Assembly (NCBI GenBank): GCA_009873655.1
Contig: WAIB01000003.1
Span: 62,001-126,000, forward strand
Source of the DNA: Nitrospinota bacterium
GTDB taxonomy: Bacteria > Nitrospinota > Nitrospinia > Nitrospinales > VA-1
Direction: 5' to 3'
DNA length: 64,000 nt
Shown here: positions 1 through 10,106 of the stretch, piece after piece
How the letters are laid out: the number at the start of each line of letters is the position of its first letter
Position numbering within the stretch: the stretch's first letter is position 1
Notes under the pieces: model-generated
Databases searched by the model: none
What the model saw: the letters and a program-made list of their open reading frames with translations, nothing else
What the model was told of the DNA's origin: nothing
Program-made: the position numbers and the translations under genes

Positions 1-1
1 G

Positions 2-301
2 GTTGCTATTGCCGGTTCTTCAAACTTTTCCTATCTGAATTTCATCAATTTCTGGAAAAATAAAGTTGGCGCTGAGGGGGCAAAGGCGATCGCTTCATCA
101 ACTCATCTGGTAAACCTGAAGAACCTCGATCTTGCGCAAAATAATATCGGCGATGAAGGTGCCAGGGCCTTGGCCGAAAGCAGCACGCTGGGAGGACTGG
201 AATACCTTGAGGTATTTGGCAGTGGTCTTACCGAGGAAGGTAAGAAGCAATTGAAGGAATCTAACTCCTTCCCCAAGCTGCAGCACCTGGTCCTCGAATA
301 G
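2..301 (+). CDS. C-terminal part of a leucine-rich-repeat (ribonuclease-inhibitor-like) protein, truncated by the window start
   Basis: Frame 2 is open from the window edge to TAG at 299-301; repeats such as LVNLKNLDLAQNNIGDEGARALAES and LGGLEYLEVFGSGLTEEG. Confidence 0.75.
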   Translation, partial: VAIAGSSNFSYLNFINFWKNKVGAEGAKAIASSTHLVNLKNLDLAQNNIGDEGARALAESSTLGGLEYLEVFGSGLTEEGKKQLKESNSFPKLQHLVLE

Positions 302-407
302 CGACGATTCGACGCAGGAAAAATTTCAAAACCCGCCATGTGATTTCCCGTTATTTAGTCTTTCGGGCCGAAAGCTTTTTCGTTTTACTCCCCTCGTTAG
401 GAAAACT

Positions 408-2561
408 TTAGATAATATCCATGAGGGGCAGGTGCTTGCCAAGCAAACGTTGGACGGCGTTTTTTAAAGGCTGGTTTTGGGGATTTTTCAGATGGGGGTC
501 ATGGTCTACCAGACTGAAGGCTTCTTTTCGGGCTAAATCAAGGATTTTAATGTCGCGGATCAGGTTGGCGATTTTTAATACCGGCAAGCCCGATTGCCGG
601 GTTCCCATGAAATCTCCGGGGCCTCTTATTTTTAAATCTTCTTCGGCAATTTCGAACCCATCGCGGGAGTTTTGCATTGCCTTCATTCTTGCTTTTCCTT
701 CATCGGAGACAGGGAAATAAGCGGCTAAAAGGCAATGCGAAGCATGCTTTCCCCGGCCCACCCTTCCTCTAAGCTGGTGGAGTTGAGCCAGACCAAACCT
801 TTCAGCATGTTCGATGATCATCACCGTGGCGTTGGGGATATCGATTCCCACTTCAATTACGGTGGTTGAGACCAGAATCTGTATTTCTTTGTTCAGAAAT
901 CTTGACATGATTTCCTGTCGCTCTTCCTTTTTGAGCTTTCCATGAATGAGGCAGGCCCTGAATTCCGGGAACCTCTCCTGGATGGATTCGAAAACAGTGA
1001 CCGCGGCTTTCAAGTCCATCACTTCGGATTCTTCAATTAGAGGGCAGACAACAAAAGCCTGTCTTCCTTTTTTCAATTCAGACTCCATTATTTCGTAGGC
1101 TTTGTTTTGTTGTTTTTCATAAAACACTTGTGTCTTGATAGCTTGCCTTCCGGGAGGAAATTCGTCCAGGAAAGAAACATCCATGTCTCCGTACAGGGTC
1201 AAGGCAAGTGAGCGCGGTATCGGGGTCGCGGTCATAATGAGAAGGTGAGGGTTCGCGCCTTTTTTCCCCAATGCTTCTCTTTGCAATACGCCAAACCGGT
1301 GTTGTTCATCGATCACGGCGAGCCCCAGTTTATTAAACTGGATTTCTTTTTGAACCAGAGAATGGGTTCCTATGATGACCTGCGCTTTTCCGGATTCAAT
1401 ATCCTGGTAAACGATTTGTCTTTCTTTTCCTTTTAATGTTCCTGTGACGAGCGCAAGTTTAACCCCCAGTTTTTCACAAAAGGGACGGATGTTCAGGTAA
1501 TGCTGTTCAGCGAGAATTTCCGTGGGCACCATTAATGCGGCCTGGGTGTTATTATCCACTGCGGTTAGCAGAGCGGTCAGGGCCACTATGGTTTTTCCGC
1601 TTCCAACGTCGCCTTGAATGAGACGGTTCATGGATTGCTCTTTTTCCAGGTCTTCCATGATCTCCGCCAGAACCCTTTTTTGCGCCTGTGTCAACTGGAA
1701 GGGCAGGAGTTTTATGAATCGCTTGATGAGGTTTCCCCGTGTTTTGAATTTCACACCTGCTTTTATATCTTCCGCATGTTTTTTCTTGAAGGCCAGACCC
1801 GTTTGAATGAGAAATAATTCCTCAAAGATCAGCCTTTTTTGTGCGGGAGTTTTAAAATTGTCCAGATCTTTTGCCGTGGGTCCCTCTGAAGGAGGGAAAT
1901 GTGCCTGGTGAAAAGCCTCCGACCGGGAAAGGAATTTGTGCCGGCGTAAAATATTTTCAGGAATAACCTCTTCGACCAGAGGTAAATATTTTTCCAGTAC
2001 GTTATTGAGTATGCTTCGCATGGATTTCTGGTGCAACCCTTCCGTGGTGTGGTAGACCGGAACAATTTGCCCCATTTCCATAGGGTTTGCGGTTTCACCT
2101 GTTATTCTTTCGGTATCGGGGTGTACGATCTCCAATCCGCTTCTTTTGTTGACCGTGGGTTTCCCGGAAACAATGAGTTTTTCTCCGGTTTTGAATTTTT
2201 CCAGCATATAGGTTTCGTTAAAACGGAAAAATTTTGCCCGGGTAGTTCCAGTTTCATCCTGAAAAATGACTTCGAAAACTCTTTTTCGCCGGCCCATATA
2301 GATGATGCCCGAATTAAGCACTTCAGCGACAAAGGTTGCAAACGGACCGGGCATCAGGCTCGAAATCGTCTTAAGTTCTCTCCTGTCTTCGTATCTGAAG
2401 GGGAGGAAATAAAGGAAGTCTTCTATGGAGGTGAGTTGCAGCTTTTGCAAAAGGAGCGCTTTTTTGGGTCCGACCCCTTTTATAAACTGGATGGGGTCAT
2501 CCAATGATGGTTTTTTCCATCCCGTCGAATTCATGGCCCAATAGTAGCCTTCCTCGAACAT
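408..2561 (-). CDS. recG: ATP-dependent DNA helicase RecG
   Basis: 717 aa; GDVGSGKT, DEQHRFGV, TATPIPRSL, LRGRVGRG motifs; a start at 2534 (MNSTGW) is also possible. Confidence 0.96.
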   Translation of the reverse strand: MFEEGYYWAMNSTGWKKPSLDDPIQFIKGVGPKKALLLQKLQLTSIEDFLYFLPFRYEDRRELKTISSLMPGPFATFVAEVLNSGIIYMGRRKRVFEVIFQDETGTTRAKFFRFNETYMLEKFKTGEKLIVSGKPTVNKRSGLEIVHPDTERITGETANPMEMGQIVPVYHTTEGLHQKSMRSILNNVLEKYLPLVEEVIPENILRRHKFLSRSEAFHQAHFPPSEGPTAKDLDNFKTPAQKRLIFEELFLIQTGLAFKKKHAEDIKAGVKFKTRGNLIKRFIKLLPFQLTQAQKRVLAEIMEDLEKEQSMNRLIQGDVGSGKTIVALTALLTAVDNNTQAALMVPTEILAEQHYLNIRPFCEKLGVKLALVTGTLKGKERQIVYQDIESGKAQVIIGTHSLVQKEIQFNKLGLAVIDEQHRFGVLQREALGKKGANPHLLIMTATPIPRSLALTLYGDMDVSFLDEFPPGRQAIKTQVFYEKQQNKAYEIMESELKKGRQAFVVCPLIEESEVMDLKAAVTVFESIQERFPEFRACLIHGKLKKEERQEIMSRFLNKEIQILVSTTVIEVGIDIPNATVMIIEHAERFGLAQLHQLRGRVGRGKHASHCLLAAYFPVSDEGKARMKAMQNSRDGFEIAEEDLKIRGPGDFMGTRQSGLPVLKIANLIRDIKILDLARKEAFSLVDHDPHLKNPQNQPLKNAVQRLLGKHLPLMDII

Positions 2562-2584
2562 AGGGGCAAGCGCTTGATTGTGGA

Positions 2585-2613
2585 TTGACAGAAAAAAATT
2601 GTGGAAGTATGCT
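2585..2613 (+). promoter_or_regulatory. sigma70-like promoter upstream of relA/spoT homologue
   Basis: TTGACA - 17 nt - TATGCT, about 85 nt upstream of the ATG at 2698. Confidence 0.6.
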
Positions 2614-2697
2614 TAAATTAAGGATTATTGCCTCTGAAAGCCTATTTTATAGTTTATAGAAGGGGGCGCCCCGTCGTCTTAAAAGGGTTTATCCATT

Positions 2698-4929
2698 ATG
2701 AAGATAGAAGATCTTATAGAATCGCTTTCAAAATACCTGCCCGAAGCCGATATCGGCCTTGTTCAAAGAGCATACGAATATTCCGCCAAAGCCCATCAGG
2801 GACAAAGCCGAAGATCCGGCGAAGCTTATATATCTCATCCTCTTGAAGTTGCAAACAATCTCGTCAAATTAAAAATGGACGAAACCACCCTGGCCGCAGG
2901 TTTGTTGCACGACACGATTGAAGATACCCTGTCCACCCCTGAGGAAATCCAGGAATTATTTGGGGAGGAAATTTTTCAACTGGTGGATGGGGTCACGAAA
3001 ATCAGTAAGATGAATTTTTCCAGCCATGAAGAAAATCAGGCGGAAAATTATCGCAAGATGATTTTTGCTATGGCCAAAGACATTCGGGTTGTTCTCATCA
3101 AGCTTGCCGACCGGGCTCATAATGTACAGACCCTGGATTCTCTTTCGGAAGAAAGGCAAAGGAGAATTGCCCGGGAAACCATCGATATCTATGCTCCCAT
3201 TGCCAACCGTCTTGGAATCGGCTGGCTGAAAACAGAATTGGAAAACGGTTCTTTCCGTTATCTTTTTCCTGAAGAGTACAGTGTCATTAAAGAAAAGGTG
3301 GCCCGGGGCCAGGAATACCGTGACAAGTATGTGGAAAAATCCATCCAGCGTTTGGAAAAGGAACTGAAAGCAGTCCAGATTAAGGGAAAGGTTACGGGTC
3401 GACCCAAAAACTACTACAGCATATACAAAAAAATGATGGACCAGAATATTAGTTTTGAGGATGTTTATGATCTTGTGGGGTTGAGGGTCTTGACCGATTC
3501 ACTGCAAAATTGTTATTCCGTTCTCGGTCTTGTGCATTCGCTGTGGAAACCCATTCCGGGTAAATTTAAAGATTATATAGCGATGCCAAAACCCAACCGG
3601 TACCAGTCTCTGCATACAACCGTCATCGGCCCCAGGGGCGAAAGGGTTGAAGTCCAGATTCGTTCTGATGAAATGCATAAGGTTTGTGAAGAGGGAATTG
3701 CCGCCCATTGGCGATATAAAGAAAGTGAGGGTCAGGACGAAAAAATTATAAATAATCAACTCCTGTGGGTCCGGCACCTGCTGGAGAACCAGAAGGATTT
3801 GATGAACCCGAAAGAATTTTTAAATGCATTCAAGGTTAACCTTTTTCCGCATGAGGTTTTTGTTTTTACTCCTGAAGGCGAGGTGATTGCGCTGCCCTAC
3901 AACGCGACCCCTGTTGATTTTGCGTTCCAGGTTCATACCGATGTGGGTTGCCATTGCCAGTCGGCAAAAGTAAATGGGAAGACGGTTCCGCTTCGCTATA
4001 AATTAAGAAATGGGGACCAGGTGGAGATTACGACTGCCGAGGATGCTGCCCCCAGCAGGGACTGGCTGGCTTTCGTGAAAACCTCGAAAGCGCGAAACCG
4101 GATCTCAAGTTTTGTTAATAATGAGGAAAGGTCGCGCAGTCTCGAGTTTGGCAAGGAATTACTGGAAAAGGAAATTCGCGAGTATGGTTTCGATCCTTTT
4201 GAAACTTTAAATGCGGAAGGGCTGGAAGAAGCCGCCCATGCCTGTGGGTTTAAATCTACGGAGAGTATGTTTGCAGGAATAGGGATTGGAAAGCTTTCGA
4301 CCTACCATGTACTGGAAAAGCTCCTGCCGAAAGAAAAACTGGAGGGGAAGAAACCCAAGGAAGAGACCCTGGTAAAACTCAAGGAAAACAAATCTGAAAA
4401 CGCAATTAAGGTTCAATGCCTCAATGACAATATAATGATCCGAATTGGTAAATGTTGTCATCCGCTACCAGGGGAACCCATTGTAGGTTATATGACAAGG
4501 GGAAGGGGGGTGACCGTTCACCATATCGACTGTCCCAGCGTAAACAGGGTGATTGATGATTCGGAAAGGCTGGTAGGGGTGGAATGGGATACGGGAAATA
4601 AAACAATCTACCAGGCCCATATCGCAATCGTTGCGGCAGACAACCCGGGGATATTTGCAAGCATCGGCAACGCTTTTGCTGAGGGAGGAATCAATCTCAC
4701 CCGCGCCAACGTTCAACAAGGAGCTCATAAAAGAGCTTACTTTGACCTTTCCATTGAAATCCACGATGTCGAACACCTGAATCAGACCCTGGAAAAAATC
4801 AGGCAGGTGGAAGGGGTTATTTATCTGGAACGAATGAAGGAATTTAACAAAAATTCGCCTTTAAAAAACCGATTGGAAGCAATGGGCGGAAATCTTGACT
4901 TGAAAGGTAAGAAAAAACTGACGGTGTGA
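2698..4929 (+). CDS. Bifunctional (p)ppGpp synthetase/hydrolase, RelA/SpoT family
   Basis: HD domain (GLLHDTIEDT), synthetase domain (KPNRYQSLHTTV), TGS and C-terminal ACT-like domains. Confidence 0.95.
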   Translation: MKIEDLIESLSKYLPEADIGLVQRAYEYSAKAHQGQSRRSGEAYISHPLEVANNLVKLKMDETTLAAGLLHDTIEDTLSTPEEIQELFGEEIFQLVDGVTKISKMNFSSHEENQAENYRKMIFAMAKDIRVVLIKLADRAHNVQTLDSLSEERQRRIARETIDIYAPIANRLGIGWLKTELENGSFRYLFPEEYSVIKEKVARGQEYRDKYVEKSIQRLEKELKAVQIKGKVTGRPKNYYSIYKKMMDQNISFEDVYDLVGLRVLTDSLQNCYSVLGLVHSLWKPIPGKFKDYIAMPKPNRYQSLHTTVIGPRGERVEVQIRSDEMHKVCEEGIAAHWRYKESEGQDEKIINNQLLWVRHLLENQKDLMNPKEFLNAFKVNLFPHEVFVFTPEGEVIALPYNATPVDFAFQVHTDVGCHCQSAKVNGKTVPLRYKLRNGDQVEITTAEDAAPSRDWLAFVKTSKARNRISSFVNNEERSRSLEFGKELLEKEIREYGFDPFETLNAEGLEEAAHACGFKSTESMFAGIGIGKLSTYHVLEKLLPKEKLEGKKPKEETLVKLKENKSENAIKVQCLNDNIMIRIGKCCHPLPGEPIVGYMTRGRGVTVHHIDCPSVNRVIDDSERLVGVEWDTGNKTIYQAHIAIVAADNPGIFASIGNAFAEGGINLTRANVQQGAHKRAYFDLSIEIHDVEHLNQTLEKIRQVEGVIYLERMKEFNKNSPLKNRLEAMGGNLDLKGKKKLTV

Positions 4930-4930
4930 A

Positions 4931-5125
4931 TCAGACCGCTTTTGTTACTTTTCCCGACTTCAGGCAACGGGTGCAAACCTTCATGTTTTTAATAGACCCC
5001 TTCATAACCACTCGCAGTTTTTTCAGGTTGGGTTTCCAGACCCTGCGGGTTTTGTTGTTGGCATGACTGACATTATTCCCAAATTGGGGCTTTTTATCAC
5101 AAACTTCACAGCGCTGGGACATCAA
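4931..5125 (-). CDS. rpmB: 50S ribosomal protein L28
   Basis: [34 protein letters not shown] signature. Confidence 0.95.
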   Translation of the reverse strand: MMSQRCEVCDKKPQFGNNVSHANNKTRRVWKPNLKKLRVVMKGSIKNMKVCTRCLKSGKVTKAV

Positions 5126-5177
5126 AGTACTCCGAAAAATATTGTCTTAAAGAAAGGTAGATGCTAGCATAACACTG

Positions 5178-5441
5178 TTGAGTGAGCAAGACTATTTGAA
5201 TGCTAAAGCCATGAAAATCAACAAAAACTCCACAATAAATGAAATTCTGAGCGCTTATCCTGAGGCGAAGAGATTTTTCAACGAGAGGGAAATGGCATGC
5301 AGCAGTTGTTTTGCGGTTAACTTCGATACTCTGGAAAAAGGCGCCCTAATGCATGGTCTTGAGGTAAACGTACTGATAGATCAGCTCAACAGTTTCCTGA
5401 AAACGCTCCCCACACCGATCGCTTCTGTACAACAAAAATAA
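5178..5441 (+). CDS. DUF1858-like small protein (start may be ATG at 5211)
   Basis: STINEILSAYPEAKRFFNEREMACSSCFAVNFDTLEKGALMHGLEVNVLIDQLN resembles the DUF1858 pattern. Confidence 0.7.
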   Translation: MSEQDYLNAKAMKINKNSTINEILSAYPEAKRFFNEREMACSSCFAVNFDTLEKGALMHGLEVNVLIDQLNSFLKTLPTPIASVQQK

Positions 5442-5557
5442 CCTGATTTATTCTGTTTTCTGGTTTGGATTGCTTCTGGAGGAGGTATCCCTGTTTAGAG
5501 CGCAATGGGCGCTGTGGGGAATGGAGGAAAGGAAAAAGACTCGTACAGATCTGGAAC

Positions 5558-5857
5558 TTAAGAATCTTGCAGCAAGTTTCTCAGGATCCCTTCAGCAATA
5601 TCCCTGCTATCAACATTGTACCCCTTTTCAATGGCAGCTTTGACACGTGCCACTTCGCTTGCGCGGACATTGGGGGTTGTGTTGATGACTTCATTTGCCA
5701 ACTGAACATCTCTGGCGCGTGAAGAAATTTTGATTTGCTCGCTGCCAGCAGCCGGTGTTGTACCTTCGCTTTTTGCTACGGGAGTTTTTTCACCGACCTT
5801 TACACGGTCCTGAATGGTTTTGTTTTTGATTCGAAAATCGTTGCCTGGGATTTCCAT
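5558..5857 (-). CDS. flgM: FlgM-like anti-sigma-28 factor
   Basis: QIKISSRARDVQLANEVINTTPNVRASEVARVKAAIEKGYNVDSRDIAEGILRNLL resembles the FlgM C-terminal region. Confidence 0.75.
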   Translation of the reverse strand: MEIPGNDFRIKNKTIQDRVKVGEKTPVAKSEGTTPAAGSEQIKISSRARDVQLANEVINTTPNVRASEVARVKAAIEKGYNVDSRDIAEGILRNLLQDS

Positions 5858-6151
5858 GTTACCGGCCTTTTCTCTTTGTATTGAAAAATTGATTGTTACA
5901 CAAGGCCTGTTCTTTTACTCCTCCAAGAGTGAACGAGGCCTTCAAAAATTTTATCGGTATTGGGCTGAGATACTTTAGTTGAAAATCGAAAATAAATAAG
6001 CCTTTTTTCAACCGTAACTCCTTTAAAATACCGGGTTATCTCCGAGGTGTCAAGTCGGGCCTGAGACTTTACAAAGGGTTGAATGGAGGGTTTTACAAGA
6101 CAATTTGTGGTAGTTTAGTTTAATAAACCAATAATTTAGCATTACATCCTT

Positions 6152-6589
6152 GTGCCGATAAAAATTATGCCGTTCAAAAACCCTTTTCCTACTGTGGACA
6201 TCATTATAGAAATTGACAATGGGATTGTTTTGATTGAAAGGGCGAATCCGCCTTTGGGCTGGGCGATTCCGGGTGGATTTGTGGATTATGGCGAATCTCT
6301 GGAAGATGCGGCCCGCCGGGAAGCCCTCGAGGAAACCGGGTTAAAAGTAGAGCTGTTGCGCCAGTTCCACACCTATTCGGACCCATCCAGAGATTCCCGC
6401 CAACACAATATTTCCACCGTATTTATTGCCCGGGCGGTTGGAACTCCTAAAGCGGGTTCCGATGCAAAACAAGCCCGGGTTTTTACCACCCCACCTCAGC
6501 CTCTGGTGTTTGACCATGCAAAAATACTGGAAGACTATTACCAATGGCTGGAAAAGGGCAGATCTGACATAATCCAGATCAAACCCTGA
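6152..6589 (+). CDS. NUDIX hydrolase
   Basis: Nudix box [24 protein letters not shown]. Confidence 0.93.
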   Translation: MPIKIMPFKNPFPTVDIIIEIDNGIVLIERANPPLGWAIPGGFVDYGESLEDAARREALEETGLKVELLRQFHTYSDPSRDSRQHNISTVFIARAVGTPKAGSDAKQARVFTTPPQPLVFDHAKILEDYYQWLEKGRSDIIQIKP

Positions 6590-6600
6590 CTCTGTAAGGA

Positions 6601-7530
6601 TTGATGAAAAAAACGTTCATTAAAGTTATATCCATCGTAATACTGGGCGCTTGCCTGGCTTCCGTAAAGACGGGAACCAGTGAGGCGGTTAATGCGGAAA
6701 AATATTCCCGGATCATATGGAACTACCTGGAGTCCCTTTGCGAGTTTGGGCCTAGAAATCCCGGCAGTGAAGGCTATTTTGCAACCATCGAGCTCATCCG
6801 TCGGGTTGGAAAAAAATTTGCTGACCGTGTTGTAGAAAAACCTTTTTGGGTTCAGACATCGGAAGGAAAAAATATTCGGATGCTCAACCTCGAATTGCAA
6901 TTTGCAGGAACAAAAGGCGGAGCCCCGATTTTAATAGGATCCCATTTTGACACGCGACCCTTTGCGGATCAGGAAAAAGATCCTCAAAAAAAACTCAAGC
7001 CGATACTGGGTGCCAACGACGGAGGATCTTCGACTGCTGTTTTACTGGGTCTGGCCCATTACCTTTTTCAACATCCGGCTCCCAGGCCCGTTCATCTGGT
7101 TTTTTTTGACGGGGAAGATTTTGGCGCCACCGGGTCCGGTCTCAATTTATTGGGATCGTCCCATTACGCCCAAAGCCTTCTTCAGGTCGACCGGTCGTCC
7201 TGGCCCCATTGGGTGCTGGTAATCGATATGATTGGAGACAGGGACCTGCAGATTTTTAAAGAGTCCCACTCTTTAAAAGGGAGCGGCCGGTTTCTTGACC
7301 GGATTTATTCCATTGCCGAGAAGCAAAAAATGGCCTCCTTTAAGCCCCAATCCAAATTTACTATTTTTGATGACCATTACCCCTTCCACAAGATAGGAAT
7401 TCCCGCCACCGTTTTGATCGATTTCGATTACCCCTATTGGCATACCCTCGAAGATACGCTGGATAAATGTTCGCCGGAGAGCATGTATTCTGTTTTCAGC
7501 GTAGTGACTGAAACGATTCGTGGTTTGTAG
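6601..7530 (+). CDS. Secreted M28-family metallopeptidase / glutaminyl-peptide cyclotransferase-like protein
   Basis: Signal peptide; GSHFDTRPFAD, GANDGGSSTAVLL, DGEDFG, DHYPFHKIGIPATVLIDFDYPYWHT. Confidence 0.85.
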   Translation: MMKKTFIKVISIVILGACLASVKTGTSEAVNAEKYSRIIWNYLESLCEFGPRNPGSEGYFATIELIRRVGKKFADRVVEKPFWVQTSEGKNIRMLNLELQFAGTKGGAPILIGSHFDTRPFADQEKDPQKKLKPILGANDGGSSTAVLLGLAHYLFQHPAPRPVHLVFFDGEDFGATGSGLNLLGSSHYAQSLLQVDRSSWPHWVLVIDMIGDRDLQIFKESHSLKGSGRFLDRIYSIAEKQKMASFKPQSKFTIFDDHYPFHKIGIPATVLIDFDYPYWHTLEDTLDKCSPESMYSVFSVVTETIRGL

Positions 7531-7536
7531 GTCTGA

Positions 7537-8892
7537 TCAGTGAATCGAGGGAAGGTCGGATAACTTTTTCTGGGCTTCTTCGTTTAAAGGGTCAATCTCT
7601 AAAATGGTTTTCAATTCTTTTTCTGCTTTTTTGGGGGCTTTGTTTTTTAAATGAATTTCATAGAGTTTCCAGTGCATGGAAAGAAAATCAAGGCCCATTT
7701 CTATAGACCGTTCATAAGATTTTTGAGCTTCCTCGAGACGGTTCAGGGCAAACTGGGAATTTCCCAGGTTGAAATGGGCAATGGCAAATTCCGGATTCAA
7801 AGCCAATGTCTTTTTCAGGTGAGGGATGGCTTCTTCGGGTTGACCGAGTTTGTTCAACACGGCCCCCAGGTTTGAAAGGGCCTGTATAAAGTTGGGATAG
7901 GCTTTGACGGCTCTTTTAAACAGGTTTTTGGCTTGTTCAATTTTTCCTGAACGAAAATAGTACCCTCCAAGATTGGACAGGGCTTCGGGGAAGTTCGGTT
8001 GTAATTCAATTGTTTTTTCATATTCTTTGATGGCTTTTTCCTCCATCCCCAGGTCGCGGTAGGCAGCAGCGAGGTCATAATGGGCGAGGGTGAAATTTTC
8101 GTCTTGAGCTAAAATTTTTTCGAATTCCCCAATCGCCTTATTGGGGTCTCCCAATCCGTAAAGGTAAAAATTGCCGCGGTAATACATGGCTTCTTTAGAG
8201 GTTTTGTCTTGTTGTAAAAGTTCCTTGAAGCTGAATGTCCCGGTTTCATTTAGAAAAGGTTTGATAGACTGAATCGGAATGGCAAGATTGATGGAACGGC
8301 CTTCAATGGTTGAAATTCCCACCACTTTATTATCCTTGTCAAGCAAGGGACCCCCACTGAAACCCGGGCCAAATTCCGTTGTTGTGTATATAAAGGGAAT
8401 ATCTTCGAATGCTTGAGGGTGTAATCCCAGCACAAAGCCGTATGTTTGGGCAATGATGCCTTCTACCGTGCCGTTGCTTTCTTTTACGTTCTCGGACAAA
8501 TATCCCAGGGCACTGGTGTAATCATAAGCTTTGAGACTTGAAGAACCGCCTAACTCCAGTGTGGAATAGAACCCGTCTGACAGTTTTAAAATTGCAAAAT
8601 CCCGGTTCCTGTCTATTTTATAAATCCCTTTTACATCAACCTGGTTGCCATTCGGGAAATAGGCTTTAACAGAGTGTGCATCAACGAGAACATGATAGTT
8701 TGTTACCAAAGTGCCTTCGGGTTGAATGACAAAGCCAGACCCTGTTCCGACTGTTTTGCCGGCTTCATTTTTTGCAATTAGCAGTGCAATAGCACTTTTA
8801 TTGACTTCATAGGCTTTTGCTGTCCCCAGCCATCCAAGCAAAATAAAAAGGATGGAGCCCCATAAAACTTTTTTCTTAATAAAAAACTTCAT
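7537..8892 (-). CDS. Trypsin-like serine protease with C-terminal TPR repeats, exported
   Basis: TNYHVL, RDFAILKL, GFSGGPLL catalytic motifs, then several TPRs (AHYDLAAAYRDLGMEEKAIKEYEKTIELQP). Confidence 0.88.
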   Translation of the reverse strand: MKFFIKKKVLWGSILFILLGWLGTAKAYEVNKSAIALLIAKNEAGKTVGTGSGFVIQPEGTLVTNYHVLVDAHSVKAYFPNGNQVDVKGIYKIDRNRDFAILKLSDGFYSTLELGGSSSLKAYDYTSALGYLSENVKESNGTVEGIIAQTYGFVLGLHPQAFEDIPFIYTTTEFGPGFSGGPLLDKDNKVVGISTIEGRSINLAIPIQSIKPFLNETGTFSFKELLQQDKTSKEAMYYRGNFYLYGLGDPNKAIGEFEKILAQDENFTLAHYDLAAAYRDLGMEEKAIKEYEKTIELQPNFPEALSNLGGYYFRSGKIEQAKNLFKRAVKAYPNFIQALSNLGAVLNKLGQPEEAIPHLKKTLALNPEFAIAHFNLGNSQFALNRLEEAQKSYERSIEMGLDFLSMHWKLYEIHLKNKAPKKAEKELKTILEIDPLNEEAQKKLSDLPSIH

Positions 8893-9027
8893 AGTTGAAG
8901 GTGTATGTGAATTGCGGGAACTCCAATTGTTTTCAGCTAAATAGGATCCGCAGGATTTTTAACCCGACAAGCAGATTATAACAGATTTTTTTATAAAAAT
9001 TTAATGGGATGGAACTGTGGAGGCAGG

Positions 9028-9064
9028 CAAAAAGCACACGGTTCAGAATTGCTGAACCGTGTGC
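9028..9064 (-). terminator. Rho-independent terminator downstream of the DUF4399-like gene
   Basis: Perfect 13-bp stem GCACACGGTTCAG/CTGAACCGTGTGC, 5-nt loop, followed on the minus strand by a T run. Confidence 0.88.
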
Positions 9065-9071
9065 CAGAAAG

Positions 9072-9818
9072 TTATTTAACGTTAAAAGTCACTTCCGTTG
9101 TTATAGGAGGATCATATGGAACATGATTTCCTTTTGCAAATAATGCACGGACAGTATGTTTGCCTGAAGACAGTTTGAGTTCTTTGCAGGTAGAACCATC
9201 CCCCATATGTACGTGGTTTGCGTCCTTGCCAATGGGTTTGCTCAGGTCACGGGGCAGGTCCACATCAATAAGAAGATGGTGATGGCCTTTTCCCTCATTT
9301 ACCCCTTTTTTGGCAGGTTCAACCGTTACCCCTGATGTTTCGAGACAAACTTTGACCGGGCCGGTAACCATTCCTCCTTTCGGGGGGCTTGTAATCGTAA
9401 CATTGGAAAGAACTTCCACGGTCACTTTATCCGTCAAAGCCGGATCGTAGGGCACATGGTTTCCTTTTGCGAATAACGCACGAATGGTGTGTTTTCCAGC
9501 CGCTAAATTCAATTTTTTACACTTCGAACCGTCGCCCATATGCACATGATTGGCATCCTTCCCGATGGGTTTGCTCAAATCGCCGGGAATGTCCACGTCA
9601 ACCAAGAGGTGATGATGTCCTGAGCCTTCATGGACTCCCTTTTTGGCAGGTTCAACCGTTACCCCTGATGTGGCAAGGCAGACTTTTACCGGACCCGAGA
9701 TTTTGGCGCCATCTGCGGGTTCAGTGATGGATACGGAATTGCTGGCAAAAGCCGCAGTGCTTGCAAGGGAATATAACAATACAATAAGAATAATTAGTTT
9801 TGAACGAAGGTTAATCAT
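9072..9818 (-). CDS. Exported protein with two tandem DUF4399-like domains
   Basis: Signal peptide; two copies of GHHHLL(V/I)DVD(I/L)P.DLSKPIGKDANHVHMGDGS.CK.L....GKHT(I/V)RALFAKGNHVPYDP. Confidence 0.75.
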   Translation of the reverse strand: MINLRSKLIILIVLLYSLASTAAFASNSVSITEPADGAKISGPVKVCLATSGVTVEPAKKGVHEGSGHHHLLVDVDIPGDLSKPIGKDANHVHMGDGSKCKKLNLAAGKHTIRALFAKGNHVPYDPALTDKVTVEVLSNVTITSPPKGGMVTGPVKVCLETSGVTVEPAKKGVNEGKGHHHLLIDVDLPRDLSKPIGKDANHVHMGDGSTCKELKLSSGKHTVRALFAKGNHVPYDPPITTEVTFNVK

Positions 9819-9988
9819 GTAACTGGGCTCCTAAGGTTTTGTTGTTAGATTAAAAAGGTTTGATGAAAAACAATGAAATTTGTAGATTTACTGCGTATCT
9901 CCTTCACCGGTCTTAGATAAATATTTCCTTTGAAAGTTTCAAAAAAGTAAATCTTTGCCGCCGAAATCCTGAAATGGCCCTATTTCCC

Positions 9989-10017
9989 TTGACATCGAAT
10001 TCAGAGTTACATAACCT
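9989..10017 (+). promoter_or_regulatory. sigma70-like promoter upstream of the Mrp-family gene
   Basis: TTGACA - 17 nt - TAACCT, about 90 nt upstream of the ATG at 10107. Confidence 0.5.
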
Positions 10018-10106
10018 CAGGGTTTAGACCCACTTTATTCCAGGGCGTTCTCCCCCATTTTTTATCTGTTTGTGGGAACCCCTATGATTTTTTTCAGGAG
10101 GATTAG

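Noticed and set aside
421-2507. Several plus-strand ORFs antisense to recG (and similar antisense ORFs across the window)
   Set aside because: They lie fully inside a strongly supported gene on the other strand and have no recognisable domains; likely frame shadows
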